The notes: generated by a model not told the origin, from the letters alone. Shown: positions 52,910 to 62,116, counted from the first letter of the stretch. The stretch: DNA of 64,000 nucleotides from Sediminibacterium sp. TEGAF015 (GCF_025997995.1 NZ_AP026683.1:744501-808500), one strand, 5' to 3'. Made by a program: numbers and translations.

Positions 52910-54637
52910 CTATTTTAGGTTCATACTATGGATAATTCCATCAATTCTATTTTCAAGTTCTTTTTGCTTTTCATCAAATTCTTCGCGACTTGCTAAATTT
53001 GTATTAACACTGAAATAAAACTTGATTTTGGGTTCAGTACCTGATGGCCTTGCAGAAATTTTACTTCCGTCTGCTGTTATAAACTGAAGCACATTGCTTT
53101 TGGGAAGTTGTATTGGCCAAGTCTCTCCGGTTTGTAAATTCTTACCCACTTGCAATTGATAGTCCAATAAAGTGGTTACTGCAGATCCATTGATGGAAGA
53201 TGGCGGATTAGAACGATATCCTTCCATCATATCGGCAATCTCTTTTTGACCATTCATTCCTTTCTTAGTAATACTGATGAGGTTCTCATAATAGAAGCCG
53301 TATTGAATATAGAGGTCAATCATTTTATCAAACAAGGATCTGCCCTTATTCTTTTCATAAGCTGCCATCTCGCACATCAAAGCAACTGCACTTACAGCAT
53401 CTTTATCTCTAATTTGATCACCTATCATTAACCCAAAACTTTCCTCCCCTCCGATTACATAGTTTTCTTTGCCTTCCAGTTCTTTAATTTTTTCTGCGAT
53501 CCATTTAAAGCCGGTTAATACATTATAGCAGGCAACATTATTTTGTTTAGCTACTTCATTGATCATTTCAGTAGTTACAATGGTAGATACAACCATATCA
53601 TTAGGTTGGGCAATACCTTTTGCTTTTCTCGCTTCCATCATATATGCAAATGCCAATACAGCTGTCTGATTCCCATTCATCAAAACCCATTCACCTTTAT
53701 GATTCTTTACTCCAATGCCTACACGATCAGCATCAGGATCTGTTCCCAATAAGATATCTGCATTCAATGCACGGGCTTTATTTAAACCAATACTCATGGT
53801 TTCACTTTCTTCCGGATTGGGATATTTTACTGTCGGAAAATTTCCATCGGGAGTTGACTGTTCTTCAACTATATGAACATTTTCGAATCCGAAAGCTTTT
53901 AAGACTTTAGGCACCAATGTTATGCCTGTTCCGTGTATGGGAGTATACACTATCTTCAAGTCTTTCTGCGCAGCAACAACATCAGGATAGACACTCAATT
54001 CTTTTACCATGTTGATGTACTGGGCATCCAGTTCTTCCCCTATTATGGTAATATTGGCTTCCCCTCCACTCCACTTTACTTCATCTACACTTTTAATTGC
54101 TTCAACCTCAGTGATAACATTTTTATCGTGTGGCGGCACCAGCTGACCGCCATCATTCCAATAAGCTTTATATCCATTGTATTCTTTGGGATTATGGGAA
54201 GCTGTACAAACTACCCCTGCTTGACATCCCAGTTTGCGTATAGCATAGCTCAATTCCGGAGTTGGTCTTAATGCTTCAAACAAAAACACTTTAATACCAT
54301 TAGCAGCAAAAACATTGGCAGTTGTTTCTGCAAAAAAACGGCTATTATTTCTACTATCGTGCGCAATAGCTAATTGAATAGCGGCATTCGGATAGGTTTT
54401 CTTTAAATAATTGGAAAACCCCTGGGTAGCCATACCAATGGTATACTTATTCACCCTGTTGGTACCAACGCCCATTAAACCTCTTAATCCACCTGTACCA
54501 AATTCAAGATTTCGGTAAAACGCATCAGCCAGTTCATCGGGTTGATTGGCTTGCAAAGCCAGTATTTGATTTTTGGTTTCCTGATCATAATTGCCATTTA
54601 ACCAAGTGTTTACATTAGCCTGTATTGCTGCGTCCAT
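52910..54637 (-). CDS. Phosphoglucomutase/phosphomannomutase (long type)
   Basis: The 575-aa alpha-D-phosphohexomutase is longer than GlmM. It contains FGTGGLRGLMGVGTNRVN near the start, the phosphoserine loop CTASHNPKEYNGYKAYW (Ser about 145), Mg-binding LGTDPDADRVGIG, sugar-binding IGGEESFGLMIGD and phosphate-binding ARPSGTEPKIKFYF. This is the PgcA-like class that interconverts glucose-1-P and glucose-6-P, linking central metabolism to glycogen and envelope sugars. It is one of two such mutases in the window; the other (35700-37088) fits GlmM. Confidence 0.92.
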   Translation of the reverse strand: MDAAIQANVNTWLNGNYDQETKNQILALQANQPDELADAFYRNLEFGTGGLRGLMGVGTNRVNKYTIGMATQGFSNYLKKTYPNAAIQLAIAHDSRNNSRFFAETTANVFAANGIKVFLFEALRPTPELSYAIRKLGCQAGVVCTASHNPKEYNGYKAYWNDGGQLVPPHDKNVITEVEAIKSVDEVKWSGGEANITIIGEELDAQYINMVKELSVYPDVVAAQKDLKIVYTPIHGTGITLVPKVLKAFGFENVHIVEEQSTPDGNFPTVKYPNPEESETMSIGLNKARALNADILLGTDPDADRVGIGVKNHKGEWVLMNGNQTAVLAFAYMMEARKAKGIAQPNDMVVSTIVTTEMINEVAKQNNVACYNVLTGFKWIAEKIKELEGKENYVIGGEESFGLMIGDQIRDKDAVSAVALMCEMAAYEKNKGRSLFDKMIDLYIQYGFYYENLISITKKGMNGQKEIADMMEGYRSNPPSSINGSAVTTLLDYQLQVGKNLQTGETWPIQLPKSNVLQFITADGSKISARPSGTEPKIKFYFSVNTNLASREEFDEKQKELENRIDGIIHSMNLK

Positions 54638-54679
54638 ATAGATTGTTTATTTAAAATTATAAAAACTTATTTTTTATTA

Positions 54680-55180
54680 TTATAAAACAAAAGCCCCAAA
54701 AATGCTACCTCCTGCTGTTTCAACCTGAATATGCTCTTCTTGTGTGGTAGCAATTGACAATCCCACAAAATCAGGTTTTACTGGAAATTGCTTATGCATT
54801 CTTTCTACCAGTACCAGCGTTTGTATACTGCGTGGATGAGCTTCCAATAATGGCTTTAGTGCATACAGCAAGGTTTTCCCGCTATTGGTTACATCATCTA
54901 TCAACACAATATTTGCTCCATTCAGATCTACCTGCTCACTCAAAACCACGTCGGTAGGCTTTTGCTTATTTAGCTGTACCGCAATGGTTCTAATCTTTTT
55001 GTTCAGCAATCCCCCCAATAATTTCGCCATTTCTTCCGCAATAATCATCCCGCTTTGCTGGATACCTAATAAATATAGCTCCCCTGTTTGACCACTTAGG
55101 CTCTCAGCAATTTCCAGACTCATTCTTTTTAGTTTTTGTTGAGCTGCCGATGCTGTTAAAACGTATTTTCTTTCAGACAT
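54680..55180 (-). CDS. PyrR-like phosphoribosyltransferase
   Basis: The 166-aa protein has the type I PRTase fold with the PRPP motif ANIVLIDDVTNSGKTLLYAL (about 85-104) and an end LVERMHKQFPVKPDFVGLSI resembling PyrR. PyrR proteins can be uracil phosphoribosyltransferases and, in Firmicutes, attenuators of pyr operons. No pyr attenuator is visible here, and the genes downstream are for sugar phosphates and protein repair. Hypoxanthine-type PRTase activity is an alternative. A perfect palindrome lies directly upstream of its start. Confidence 0.8.
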   Translation of the reverse strand: MSERKYVLTASAAQQKLKRMSLEIAESLSGQTGELYLLGIQQSGMIIAEEMAKLLGGLLNKKIRTIAVQLNKQKPTDVVLSEQVDLNGANIVLIDDVTNSGKTLLYALKPLLEAHPRSIQTLVLVERMHKQFPVKPDFVGLSIATTQEEHIQVETAGGSIFGAFVL

Positions 55181-55181
55181 A

Positions 55182-55194
55182 GTATAAATTATAC
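55182..55194 (-). promoter_or_regulatory. Palindrome next to the phosphoribosyltransferase start
   Basis: GTATAA-A-TTATAC forms a perfect 6-bp inverted repeat ending one base before the ATG. A near-consensus -7 element (TTATTTTG, 55197-55204) abuts it. It could be an operator over the transcription start, or chance in AT-rich DNA. Confidence 0.3.
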
Positions 55195-55254
55195 CTCAAA
55201 ATAACAACAATAATGCATTCTCCAATTGTATTATCTTAGCGTATAACTTTCTTT

Positions 55255-56571
55255 ATGCAGTACGTACAACAAGTTTTGTTTTGCATTATGGCCGCAGGAG
55301 CCATTTACTGGTTTTCAAAAAAAGTGGCTGAAATCAGAAGAAATATTTTTCTGGGCAAAGCACAGGATTTATCAGATAATCCCGGAAAAAGGTGGAACAA
55401 CGTTCTTTTATTGGCATTGGGGCAAAAGAAAATGTTTCAGAATGTACCAGTTGCTATTATGCATTTTATCATTTATGCAGGTTTCATTATCATCAATATA
55501 GAAGTGCTAGAAATTGTATTGGATGGCATTTTAGGTACGCACCGACTTTTTCTTCCTTATCTTGGTATAGTGTATGGCTGGCTTATCAATATTTTTGAGT
55601 GGCTGGCGGCAGGAGTAATTTTGGTTTGTATCATTTTTCTTTCCAGAAGAAACTGGCTCAAGCTAAAAAGATTTATCAGCAAGGATTTAAACGGATGGCC
55701 TAAAACAGATGCCAACCTGATTCTGATTACAGAGATTGTATTAATGAGTTTGTTCTTAACCATGAATGCAGCAGATCAGATTCTACAAGACAGAAGTGTT
55801 GCGCATTATGAACAAACTGGTAATTTTTTCCTGTCAGCTCAATTAATTCCAATATTTGAAGGGCTTTCTGACGGCACATTAATGGCCATTGAAAGAACAG
55901 CCTGGTGGATACATATTGCCGGTATTTTCGCTTTCTTGAATTACCTGCCTTATTCCAAGCATCTGCATATTGCGCTAGCATTCCCCAACGCATACTATGC
56001 CAAACTGGACGCTCCTGGAAAAATGAAAAATATGCCTGAAGTACAAAATGAAGTTTTGTATGCCATGCAACCAGAACTAGCTCCTTCCAATGCTGCTCCA
56101 CCAGCAAGTTTTGGAGCCAAAGATGTCTTTGATTTAAGCTGGAAAAATTTACTGGATGCTTATAGCTGCACTGAGTGCGGAAGATGTACGTCTGAATGTC
56201 CTGCAAATCAGACTGGAAAATTATTGAGCCCCAGAAAAATAATGATGGCTACCCGTGACAGACTGGAAGATGTGGGAAGAAATATTAATGTAAATAAATC
56301 CTTTGTTTCAGATAACAAATCATTGTTACACGATTATATTTCCGTTGAAGAACTCAGAGCCTGTACTACATGTAATGCATGTGTAGAGGCCTGCCCGGTG
56401 AGTATTTCTCCACTCGATATCATTGTAGAATTGAGAAGATCATTAATTATGGAAGAAAGCAATGCTCCTCAGGAATGGAATGGTACTTTCAGCAATATTG
56501 AAAACAACTTTGCACCATGGAAATTCTCTCCCGATGATCGTGACAAATGGGCAACTGAAATGGCATCTTAA
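55255..56571 (+). CDS. Membrane-bound 4Fe-4S oxidoreductase subunit (HdrC/NarI-like)
   Basis: The 438-aa protein has five or six hydrophobic helices in residues 1-240, with histidines suited to heme binding (AIMHFIIYAGF, WWIHIAGIFAFLNYLP), like cytochrome b subunits. A ferredoxin domain follows with CTECGRCTSECP (about 304-315) and CTTCNACVEACP (about 369-380), giving two 4Fe-4S clusters. It would move electrons between the quinone pool and a cytoplasmic partner. The next gene, 29 bases on, encodes the CCG-domain partner. The pair resembles a split HdrDE or GlpC-like reductase, but its redox substrate is unknown. Confidence 0.88.
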   Translation: MQYVQQVLFCIMAAGAIYWFSKKVAEIRRNIFLGKAQDLSDNPGKRWNNVLLLALGQKKMFQNVPVAIMHFIIYAGFIIINIEVLEIVLDGILGTHRLFLPYLGIVYGWLINIFEWLAAGVILVCIIFLSRRNWLKLKRFISKDLNGWPKTDANLILITEIVLMSLFLTMNAADQILQDRSVAHYEQTGNFFLSAQLIPIFEGLSDGTLMAIERTAWWIHIAGIFAFLNYLPYSKHLHIALAFPNAYYAKLDAPGKMKNMPEVQNEVLYAMQPELAPSNAAPPASFGAKDVFDLSWKNLLDAYSCTECGRCTSECPANQTGKLLSPRKIMMATRDRLEDVGRNINVNKSFVSDNKSLLHDYISVEELRACTTCNACVEACPVSISPLDIIVELRRSLIMEESNAPQEWNGTFSNIENNFAPWKFSPDDRDKWATEMAS

Positions 56572-56600
56572 TTAAAACTCTTTTACTTTAAACAGATTAT

Positions 56601-57380
56601 ATGAAGATCAATACAATGGCTGACATGATGGCAAATGGCGAAACACCTGAAATTTTATTTTGGGTAGGTTGCGCAGGAAGCTTTGATCAGCGTGCACAAA
56701 AAATCACAAAAGCATTTGCTACTATTCTTGATAAGGTTGGAATGAAGTTTGCCATTTTAGGAAAGGAAGAAGCATGTACCGGAGACCCTGCAAGAAGAGC
56801 TGGGAATGAATTTCTTTTCCAGATGATGGCTTACCAGAATATTCAGATCCTAAATGGCTACAATATCAAAAAAATTGTAACTACCTGTCCCCATTGCTTT
56901 AATACATTGAAAAATGAATATCCTGAACTGGGAGGCAATTACAAAGTAATACACCATACAACCCTATTGCAGGAATTAATTGATCAGGGAAAAATTATAT
57001 TGAAAGAGGGTGGCAGTTTCAAAGGAAAAAAAATTTCCTTTCATGACAGTTGCTATTTGGGCAGGGCCAATAATATTTACGAAGCCCCCCGTAAAGTGCT
57101 TGAAGCATTGGATGCAGAGTTGATAGAAATGAAAAGATGTCGAACAAAAGGACTTTGTTGTGGTGCAGGAGGAGCTCAAATGTTCAAAGAAGATGAGCCT
57201 GGCAATAAGCGGATTAATATAGAAAGAGCAGATGAGGCTTTGGAAACAGGAGCTACCTTTATAGCAGCTGCTTGTCCATTCTGCAATACAATGATGATGG
57301 ATGGTGTAAAAAACAGAGAAAAGGAAAATGAAGTAGCTGTGCTGGATATTGCAGAAATGATTGCCGAAAGCATGGCATAA
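56601..57380 (+). CDS. CCG-domain Fe-S oxidoreductase subunit (HdrB/HdrD-like)
   Basis: The 259-aa cytoplasmic protein has two cysteine-rich CCG-type repeats. One is around VGCAGSFDQR and CPHCFNTLKNEYP; the other is around HDSCYLGRANNIYEAPR, GLCCGAGGAQMF and CPFCNTMMMD. In heterodisulfide reductases such domains hold a noncubane 4Fe-4S cluster at the active site. It has no ferredoxin domain of its own; that part is in the preceding gene. Together the two equal one membrane reductase acting on a disulfide or an organic acid. Lactate or glycolate oxidase subunits are alternatives, but no flavin subunit is adjacent. Confidence 0.88.
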   Translation: MKINTMADMMANGETPEILFWVGCAGSFDQRAQKITKAFATILDKVGMKFAILGKEEACTGDPARRAGNEFLFQMMAYQNIQILNGYNIKKIVTTCPHCFNTLKNEYPELGGNYKVIHHTTLLQELIDQGKIILKEGGSFKGKKISFHDSCYLGRANNIYEAPRKVLEALDAELIEMKRCRTKGLCCGAGGAQMFKEDEPGNKRINIERADEALETGATFIAAACPFCNTMMMDGVKNREKENEVAVLDIAEMIAESMA

Positions 57381-57392
57381 TTTGTAATTTTG
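57361..57392 (+). promoter_or_regulatory. Promoter abutting the start of the orphan gene at 57397
   Basis: TTG (57361-57363) and TAATTTTG (57385-57392) are 21 bases apart, a good consensus. They lie inside the end of the preceding gene, and the -7 element ends 4 bases before the ATG at 57397. Confidence 0.6.
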
Positions 57393-57396
57393 CCTC

Positions 57397-57909
57397 ATGG
57401 ATATTCAAGCGTATAAAAATAATTGCCCGACAGACTTCAGTGAACAATCCAAAGTATGGATATATCAGAGCAACCGCTTATTTACCATCAGCGAAGCTTT
57501 TGAGATAGATAATATATTACAGGATTTTATTAGAAACTGGAAAAGCCATGGGGCTCCTGTAAAAGGATTTGCTAATCTGTATTTTGGCCAGTTTATAGTA
57601 TTAATGGCAGATGAGACTGCTACTACAGTTGGGGGTTGCAGTACAGACAGTTCTGTACACGTAATCAAAAAAATTGAACAATTGTGTAAGGTTGATTTAT
57701 TCAACAGACAGAATCTGGCTTTTTTGATAAAAGATAAAATTGAACTATTGCCACTTGCTCAGTTTAATTATGCGCTGGAAAATCAATTTATACAATTAGA
57801 TACCCCTTATTTCAATAATACAGTCGCCACAAAAGGCAGCTGGCTAAAAGAATGGATTATTCCAGTACAGGAAAGCTGGCTGACTTCCAGAATAAAAAAA
57901 CTGGCATAG
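57397..57909 (+). CDS. Conserved Bacteroidota protein of unknown function
   Basis: The 170-aa soluble protein contains KVWIYQSNRLFTISEAFEID, WKSHGAPVKGFANLYFGQFI, and GGCSTDSSVHVIKKIEQL followed by DLFNRQNLAFLIKDKI. I recall this pattern in a family conserved across Bacteroidota that databases sometimes label an ABC transporter ATPase. There is no Walker A, signature or Walker B motif, so that label is unsupported. The conserved Cys in GGCS could be functional. It follows the Fe-S pair by 16 bases but has its own promoter. It is convergent with the next receptor gene, 9 bases away. Confidence 0.8.
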   Translation: MDIQAYKNNCPTDFSEQSKVWIYQSNRLFTISEAFEIDNILQDFIRNWKSHGAPVKGFANLYFGQFIVLMADETATTVGGCSTDSSVHVIKKIEQLCKVDLFNRQNLAFLIKDKIELLPLAQFNYALENQFIQLDTPYFNNTVATKGSWLKEWIIPVQESWLTSRIKKLA

Positions 57910-57918
57910 CTGTTGTCA

Positions 57919-60375
57919 CTATATTTTTGTGCCGTATTTTTTTTTAGGAATAGCTGCCGGTTTTTGAACCATCCTGTTCAATTGAAAACTGATTGAGATT
58001 CTGTAATTTCTGCTTCGGGTAGCACTGAAACTTTCCAATTCAAATCTGGGTCCGCTCGTAAATGACCGTATGGATTGTGGTGTAAAGGGATCAATAGCAT
58101 TGAAAGATATAATCAATCGTCGGTCCAGCATTTTATGTTGAACCCCAAAATTGGTATTGATATTCGACCTGCTGATTCCCTGCGGGTTTGCAAAGCGATT
58201 AAAACGGGCAGTACCTTCAAAAGTCCAAACACTACTAGGTGAGTAGGTATAATTTACATTGGTATATAACGAACCCCCATCTCTGTAGAGATACAATTTC
58301 TTCTCATTTTCGCCATAGCGATTGTATGTATATCCGATACTGCCATTCATTCTGAATTGCTTGGTAAACGTGTAGCCTCCGAAAATGCTTGCTTCGTATT
58401 CATTTCGATCTGCAATGTTTAGCCAGGTAATATTAGTCTTCCCTTCTTCGGCCAAACTACGGATTGTATTAAATACCTGTGAAACTTTATTATAGCCAAT
58501 GGAAGTATTTATATAATATTTCCCTTTTGAATAATTCAGGTTCCAATCAAAATTATGCGACAATGTAGGCAACAAGCCCGGGTTACCGTAACGTAAATTA
58601 TAGGGATCTGAATAATCTATATTTGGGTTCAGTTCTCCAATACCAGGTCTTCTAATTGTTGCTCTATATACCAATGCTGTATTGAATTGTTTATTGAAAT
58701 CTTTCCTCAATGTTGCATATGGGAGTATATTCCAGTAGCTATTTTCTACATTGGCAACATTTCCTTTAATAAAATCAAAGGACATAAAAGTATATTCTGC
58801 CTGTGCACCTGCCGTAAGTCTCATGTCTTTATTAAATAACCAACTCAATCCAGAACGAAAACTGGCAATCTGCTGATAAAAGAAAAAGTCGTTGCTCAAT
58901 AAATCATTCTTTATCAAAACACCATCAGACTTTCGCAGAAAATTAGTATTTAAGGTATTATGAAACCTGGAAGCATTGTAATTTACGCCCGCACTAAAAT
59001 TGCTGCCCTTATGTTTTAACGGCTTTGTGTATTCCAACCTCCCAGCCCAACTACTATTTATATTATTAAAATACTGAGTTTGCGTGGAATCAATACCTGT
59101 GGGCACCATTCCCGTTACCAGAAATTGCTGATAGAAGTCTCTGTCATTATCGTTCTTACTTGTATTGGCAGAAAGAAACAATCTTAATTGTTCTGCAGTA
59201 TTTTTCTTCCCCTTCAGAACAGCAGATAATTGTATACCATGTGTATACCCGTTCCCGATACTGCTATTCTCTCTATTGCTTATTTTATATGCTTCATTAA
59301 ACCGGTTGATGTTGACAAATTGATTGACACTTTGATTATCAAAATAATTCATATTACCCTGATATACCAATCCCATTTGAAACCGTTTTGACCATTCCCA
59401 ATCAAACTGCGTTCTAATATTGGGTCTAAGATTCTGGTTGGTATACTGATTGGAACTATTGAATTGATTAGTGGAATCTTTGTACCAATTGGTACGATAA
59501 CTATACCCATTACCTATTAGTTTACTTGCTCCTAAGCCTAAAGTCTGGTTGTAAGAAAACTTTTTATTCCGGTAACTTATGTTTCCAGAAAAATTACCCT
59601 CTCCTCTGGTTCCTGCGCTCAAACTGATTCTACCCAACCAGCCAATCTTTCCTTTTTTAGTAACGATATTAATTACTCCACCAGCCTCGGATGCATACTG
59701 TGGTGGAGGATTGGTCATAATCTCAATTTTCTCAATTGTTCCTCCTGGCAGGCTCTCCAATAAATCTTGTAATTGCTGTGCGTTTAATTCAGTTGGTTTA
59801 TCATCAATCAAAATTCTGGGCTCCTTCCCTTTTAATAATAATTTTCCGTTTGGATCATTATTCACAAGCGGTATGTTTTTGAGTAGCTCTGCCGTACTGG
59901 CCCCACTACTCAATGCACTCTCCCCAATATTATAAGTTAATTTATCATCCTTATTTTCGAATAAAGGTTTTTCTGCATAAACCACTACTTCAGTTAAAGT
60001 AGACTGTCCAGGAAATTTTAGCTTAATATCACCCAAATTAAAATCATAGCGCTCTGCTCTAAGAAAAATACTATCTATTTGAACAGGTAATAAGCCAACA
60101 GCATTAATGCGTAAGGAATAATAACCCAGGGGGAGTTGATTGAATTCAAAATTTCCATTTTTATCAGATACCCCCTGAAACTTCATTGCATTTCCAGAAA
60201 TACCCACTAAAACCAGGCTGGCAAAGGGAACGCCTTCTCCCCGGGCAGAATCTGTAATGGTGCCAGTGATGATTCCAAGGTTGCCGGAACTGGATTTTGA
60301 TGTATTAGACTGTGCATGAACAGCAACGGTAAATTGCCAGTATACAAAAATCAACAGAAGCACCCTTTTTAGCAT
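57919..60375 (-). CDS. Outer-membrane beta-barrel receptor (TonB-dependent-like)
   Basis: The 818-aa protein has a signal peptide (MLKRVLLLIFVYWQFTVAVHAQ) and a carboxypeptidase-regulatory domain at about 30-125 (GIITGTITDSARGEGVPFAS). A plug-like domain holds ILIDDKPTELNAQQLQDLLE and GGVINIVTKKG. A long barrel ends with RISISFQLNRM and a basic tail. It belongs to the same outer membrane beta-barrel family as the protein at 49416-52097. No SusD-like or transporter partner is adjacent. The ligand is unknown. Confidence 0.87.
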   Translation of the reverse strand: MLKRVLLLIFVYWQFTVAVHAQSNTSKSSSGNLGIITGTITDSARGEGVPFASLVLVGISGNAMKFQGVSDKNGNFEFNQLPLGYYSLRINAVGLLPVQIDSIFLRAERYDFNLGDIKLKFPGQSTLTEVVVYAEKPLFENKDDKLTYNIGESALSSGASTAELLKNIPLVNNDPNGKLLLKGKEPRILIDDKPTELNAQQLQDLLESLPGGTIEKIEIMTNPPPQYASEAGGVINIVTKKGKIGWLGRISLSAGTRGEGNFSGNISYRNKKFSYNQTLGLGASKLIGNGYSYRTNWYKDSTNQFNSSNQYTNQNLRPNIRTQFDWEWSKRFQMGLVYQGNMNYFDNQSVNQFVNINRFNEAYKISNRENSSIGNGYTHGIQLSAVLKGKKNTAEQLRLFLSANTSKNDNDRDFYQQFLVTGMVPTGIDSTQTQYFNNINSSWAGRLEYTKPLKHKGSNFSAGVNYNASRFHNTLNTNFLRKSDGVLIKNDLLSNDFFFYQQIASFRSGLSWLFNKDMRLTAGAQAEYTFMSFDFIKGNVANVENSYWNILPYATLRKDFNKQFNTALVYRATIRRPGIGELNPNIDYSDPYNLRYGNPGLLPTLSHNFDWNLNYSKGKYYINTSIGYNKVSQVFNTIRSLAEEGKTNITWLNIADRNEYEASIFGGYTFTKQFRMNGSIGYTYNRYGENEKKLYLYRDGGSLYTNVNYTYSPSSVWTFEGTARFNRFANPQGISRSNINTNFGVQHKMLDRRLIISFNAIDPFTPQSIRSFTSGPRFELESFSATRSRNYRISISFQLNRMVQKPAAIPKKKYGTKI

Positions 60376-60426
60376 ATTGCAATATACCTAATACATAAAA
60401 GCAGCTGCATTTTCTGGGATGATTGG

Positions 60427-61506
60427 TTATTGAAGCAATTCTTTCAGCTTAATCTGCAGTTCTTCACCTCGCAAATCCCTGGCAATGATTTTTCCGTTAG
60501 GATCCAACAAATAGTTGGCAGGAATACTTCTGATTTTATAAAGCTGTGCAACCTGATTGTTCCAGCTTTGCAAATCACTAACCTGAGTCCAGGTTAATTT
60601 ATCTTTTCTGATGGCATTCATCCAGCTCGCTTTATTATCATCTAGGGAAACACCTAATACGGTAAAATTTTTACTAGAATATTTCTTAAAAGCGTTTACT
60701 AGATTGGGATTTTCAGCACGGCAAGGCCCGCACCAGCTGGCCCAGAAATCAATCAATACGTATTTTCCTCTGAATGATTGTAAGGAGACCATTTTACCCA
60801 GCGTATCTTTCTGACTAAACTCCAATGCTACTGTACCTACCTTATTAAGGTTAGCTTCAGCAATGGTTTGCTCAATCATTTTGGCAAATGTGCCTTTTTT
60901 AGCTGAAGGGTTTAATGCAGCATAACGTTGCTCCAGGTCTTCGTTTCCATTTAATAAAGGACTTATGGCAAACAAGACAAATGAGCTAACAGGGGATCCA
61001 GGTTTTCCTTTAGCGAACAAAGTGGCTTCCTGCAACACTTTACCCTTTGAAAGTTCGTAAAGTTGTATAAGTGAATCCCTTTTAAAACTATTCTTTTCAG
61101 GATTAATTTGTTGAACCAAATAATTCAGACGATCTCTGATTGGATTAAAAGTAGATTTGAATTGCTGATAATCTGACTGAACAGCAGAACCTGTTATAGT
61201 GGCAGCAGAAAACTGATTAAAATCAGCTGTTATATTCACTTCATCATTATCAAGAAAAATATCAAGCGCCTCCTTGTATCCTACAAAACCCAATTGAAAA
61301 ATATCTGGTTCTGCAATCGAACCTTTCAAGGTGAATTTACCATCTCTGACAGTATCTGTAGCAATCGTTTTCCCATCATTGCCATTCATTAAAAAAACCA
61401 ACATATTGGGTTTTGCATTAGCAATATTCCCATTAATCTGAAATTTGGGTTGAGCAAAAATGGAATTGCCTAATAAGAGCAATAAAGCGGTCAGAATCGT
61501 TTTCAT
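60427..61506 (-). CDS. TlpA-like thiol-disulfide oxidoreductase with DUF4369 domain
   Basis: The 359-aa protein has a signal peptide (MKTILTALLLLLGNSIFAQ) and an N-terminal DUF4369-like beta-sandwich (about 22-115; KFTLKGSIAEPDIFQLGFVG). A helical middle follows, and a thioredoxin domain with VLIDFWASWCGPCRAENPN (Cys pair near 259-262) and the cis-Pro segment KIRSIPANYLLDP. It would reduce disulfides in the periplasm. It starts three bases after hisIE and so is carried on the histidine operon, although it has no known role in histidine synthesis. Confidence 0.9.
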   Translation of the reverse strand: MKTILTALLLLLGNSIFAQPKFQINGNIANAKPNMLVFLMNGNDGKTIATDTVRDGKFTLKGSIAEPDIFQLGFVGYKEALDIFLDNDEVNITADFNQFSAATITGSAVQSDYQQFKSTFNPIRDRLNYLVQQINPEKNSFKRDSLIQLYELSKGKVLQEATLFAKGKPGSPVSSFVLFAISPLLNGNEDLEQRYAALNPSAKKGTFAKMIEQTIAEANLNKVGTVALEFSQKDTLGKMVSLQSFRGKYVLIDFWASWCGPCRAENPNLVNAFKKYSSKNFTVLGVSLDDNKASWMNAIRKDKLTWTQVSDLQSWNNQVAQLYKIRSIPANYLLDPNGKIIARDLRGEELQIKLKELLQ

Positions 61507-61509
61507 AGT

Positions 61510-62106
61510 TTATTTAGCGTGCCTAGATTGTAGAATTTGTAAGACTTCTGCTAAGTTATGCCCTTTAGCGTTAAGCAAAAGCAAATAATGAAAAAGCAAA
61601 TCTGCTGATTCATTCAAAAATAATTCAGCATTGTTGTCTTTGGCCTCTATAACCATTTCAACTGCTTCCTCACCTACTTTCTGTGCAATTTTATTAAGTC
61701 CTTTCGCAAACATTTTGGCAACATAGGATTCATCAGGTCTTCCATTTTTTCTAAGCGTAATTATTTGCTCTAAATAGGTTAAAAAATGATCTGCATGATT
61801 TTTTTCATTCCAGCAGGTATCTGAACCAGTATGACAGGTTGGGCCTTCAGGTAAAGCCTGAATCAAAAGGGTATCATTATCACAATCTACGGCAATGGAT
61901 TTTAAATGTAAAAAATGTCCACTCTCTTCTCCTTTGGTCCATAGGCGTTGCTTGGATCTGCTGAAAAAAGTTACTTTCTGTAGTTCCATTGTTTTTTCAA
62001 CAGCTTCTGCATTCATAAACCCAAGCATTAACACTTTATGTGTCTGAAAATCCTGAATAACGGCTGGCACCAGCCCATCTGTATATTTTTCAAAATCAAT
62101 TTTCAT
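61510..62106 (-). CDS. hisIE: Bifunctional phosphoribosyl-AMP cyclohydrolase / phosphoribosyl-ATP pyrophosphatase
   Basis: The 198-aa fusion performs steps 2 and 3 of histidine synthesis. The HisI half (1-105) contains FFSRSKQRLWTKGEESGHFL, the metal-binding AVDCDNDTLLIQ and GPTCHTGSDTCW. The HisE half (110-198) has RKNGRPDESYVAKMFAKGLN and QKVGEEAVEMVIEAK. It is the last histidine gene here, 10 bases after hisF. Confidence 0.97.
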   Translation of the reverse strand: MKIDFEKYTDGLVPAVIQDFQTHKVLMLGFMNAEAVEKTMELQKVTFFSRSKQRLWTKGEESGHFLHLKSIAVDCDNDTLLIQALPEGPTCHTGSDTCWNEKNHADHFLTYLEQIITLRKNGRPDESYVAKMFAKGLNKIAQKVGEEAVEMVIEAKDNNAELFLNESADLLFHYLLLLNAKGHNLAEVLQILQSRHAK

Positions 62107-62116
62107 AATCAGTTAT

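Noticed and set aside
57397..57909. Annotation as an ABC transporter ATPase
   Set aside because: No Walker A, Walker B or LSGGQ-like motif is present and the protein is only 170 aa.
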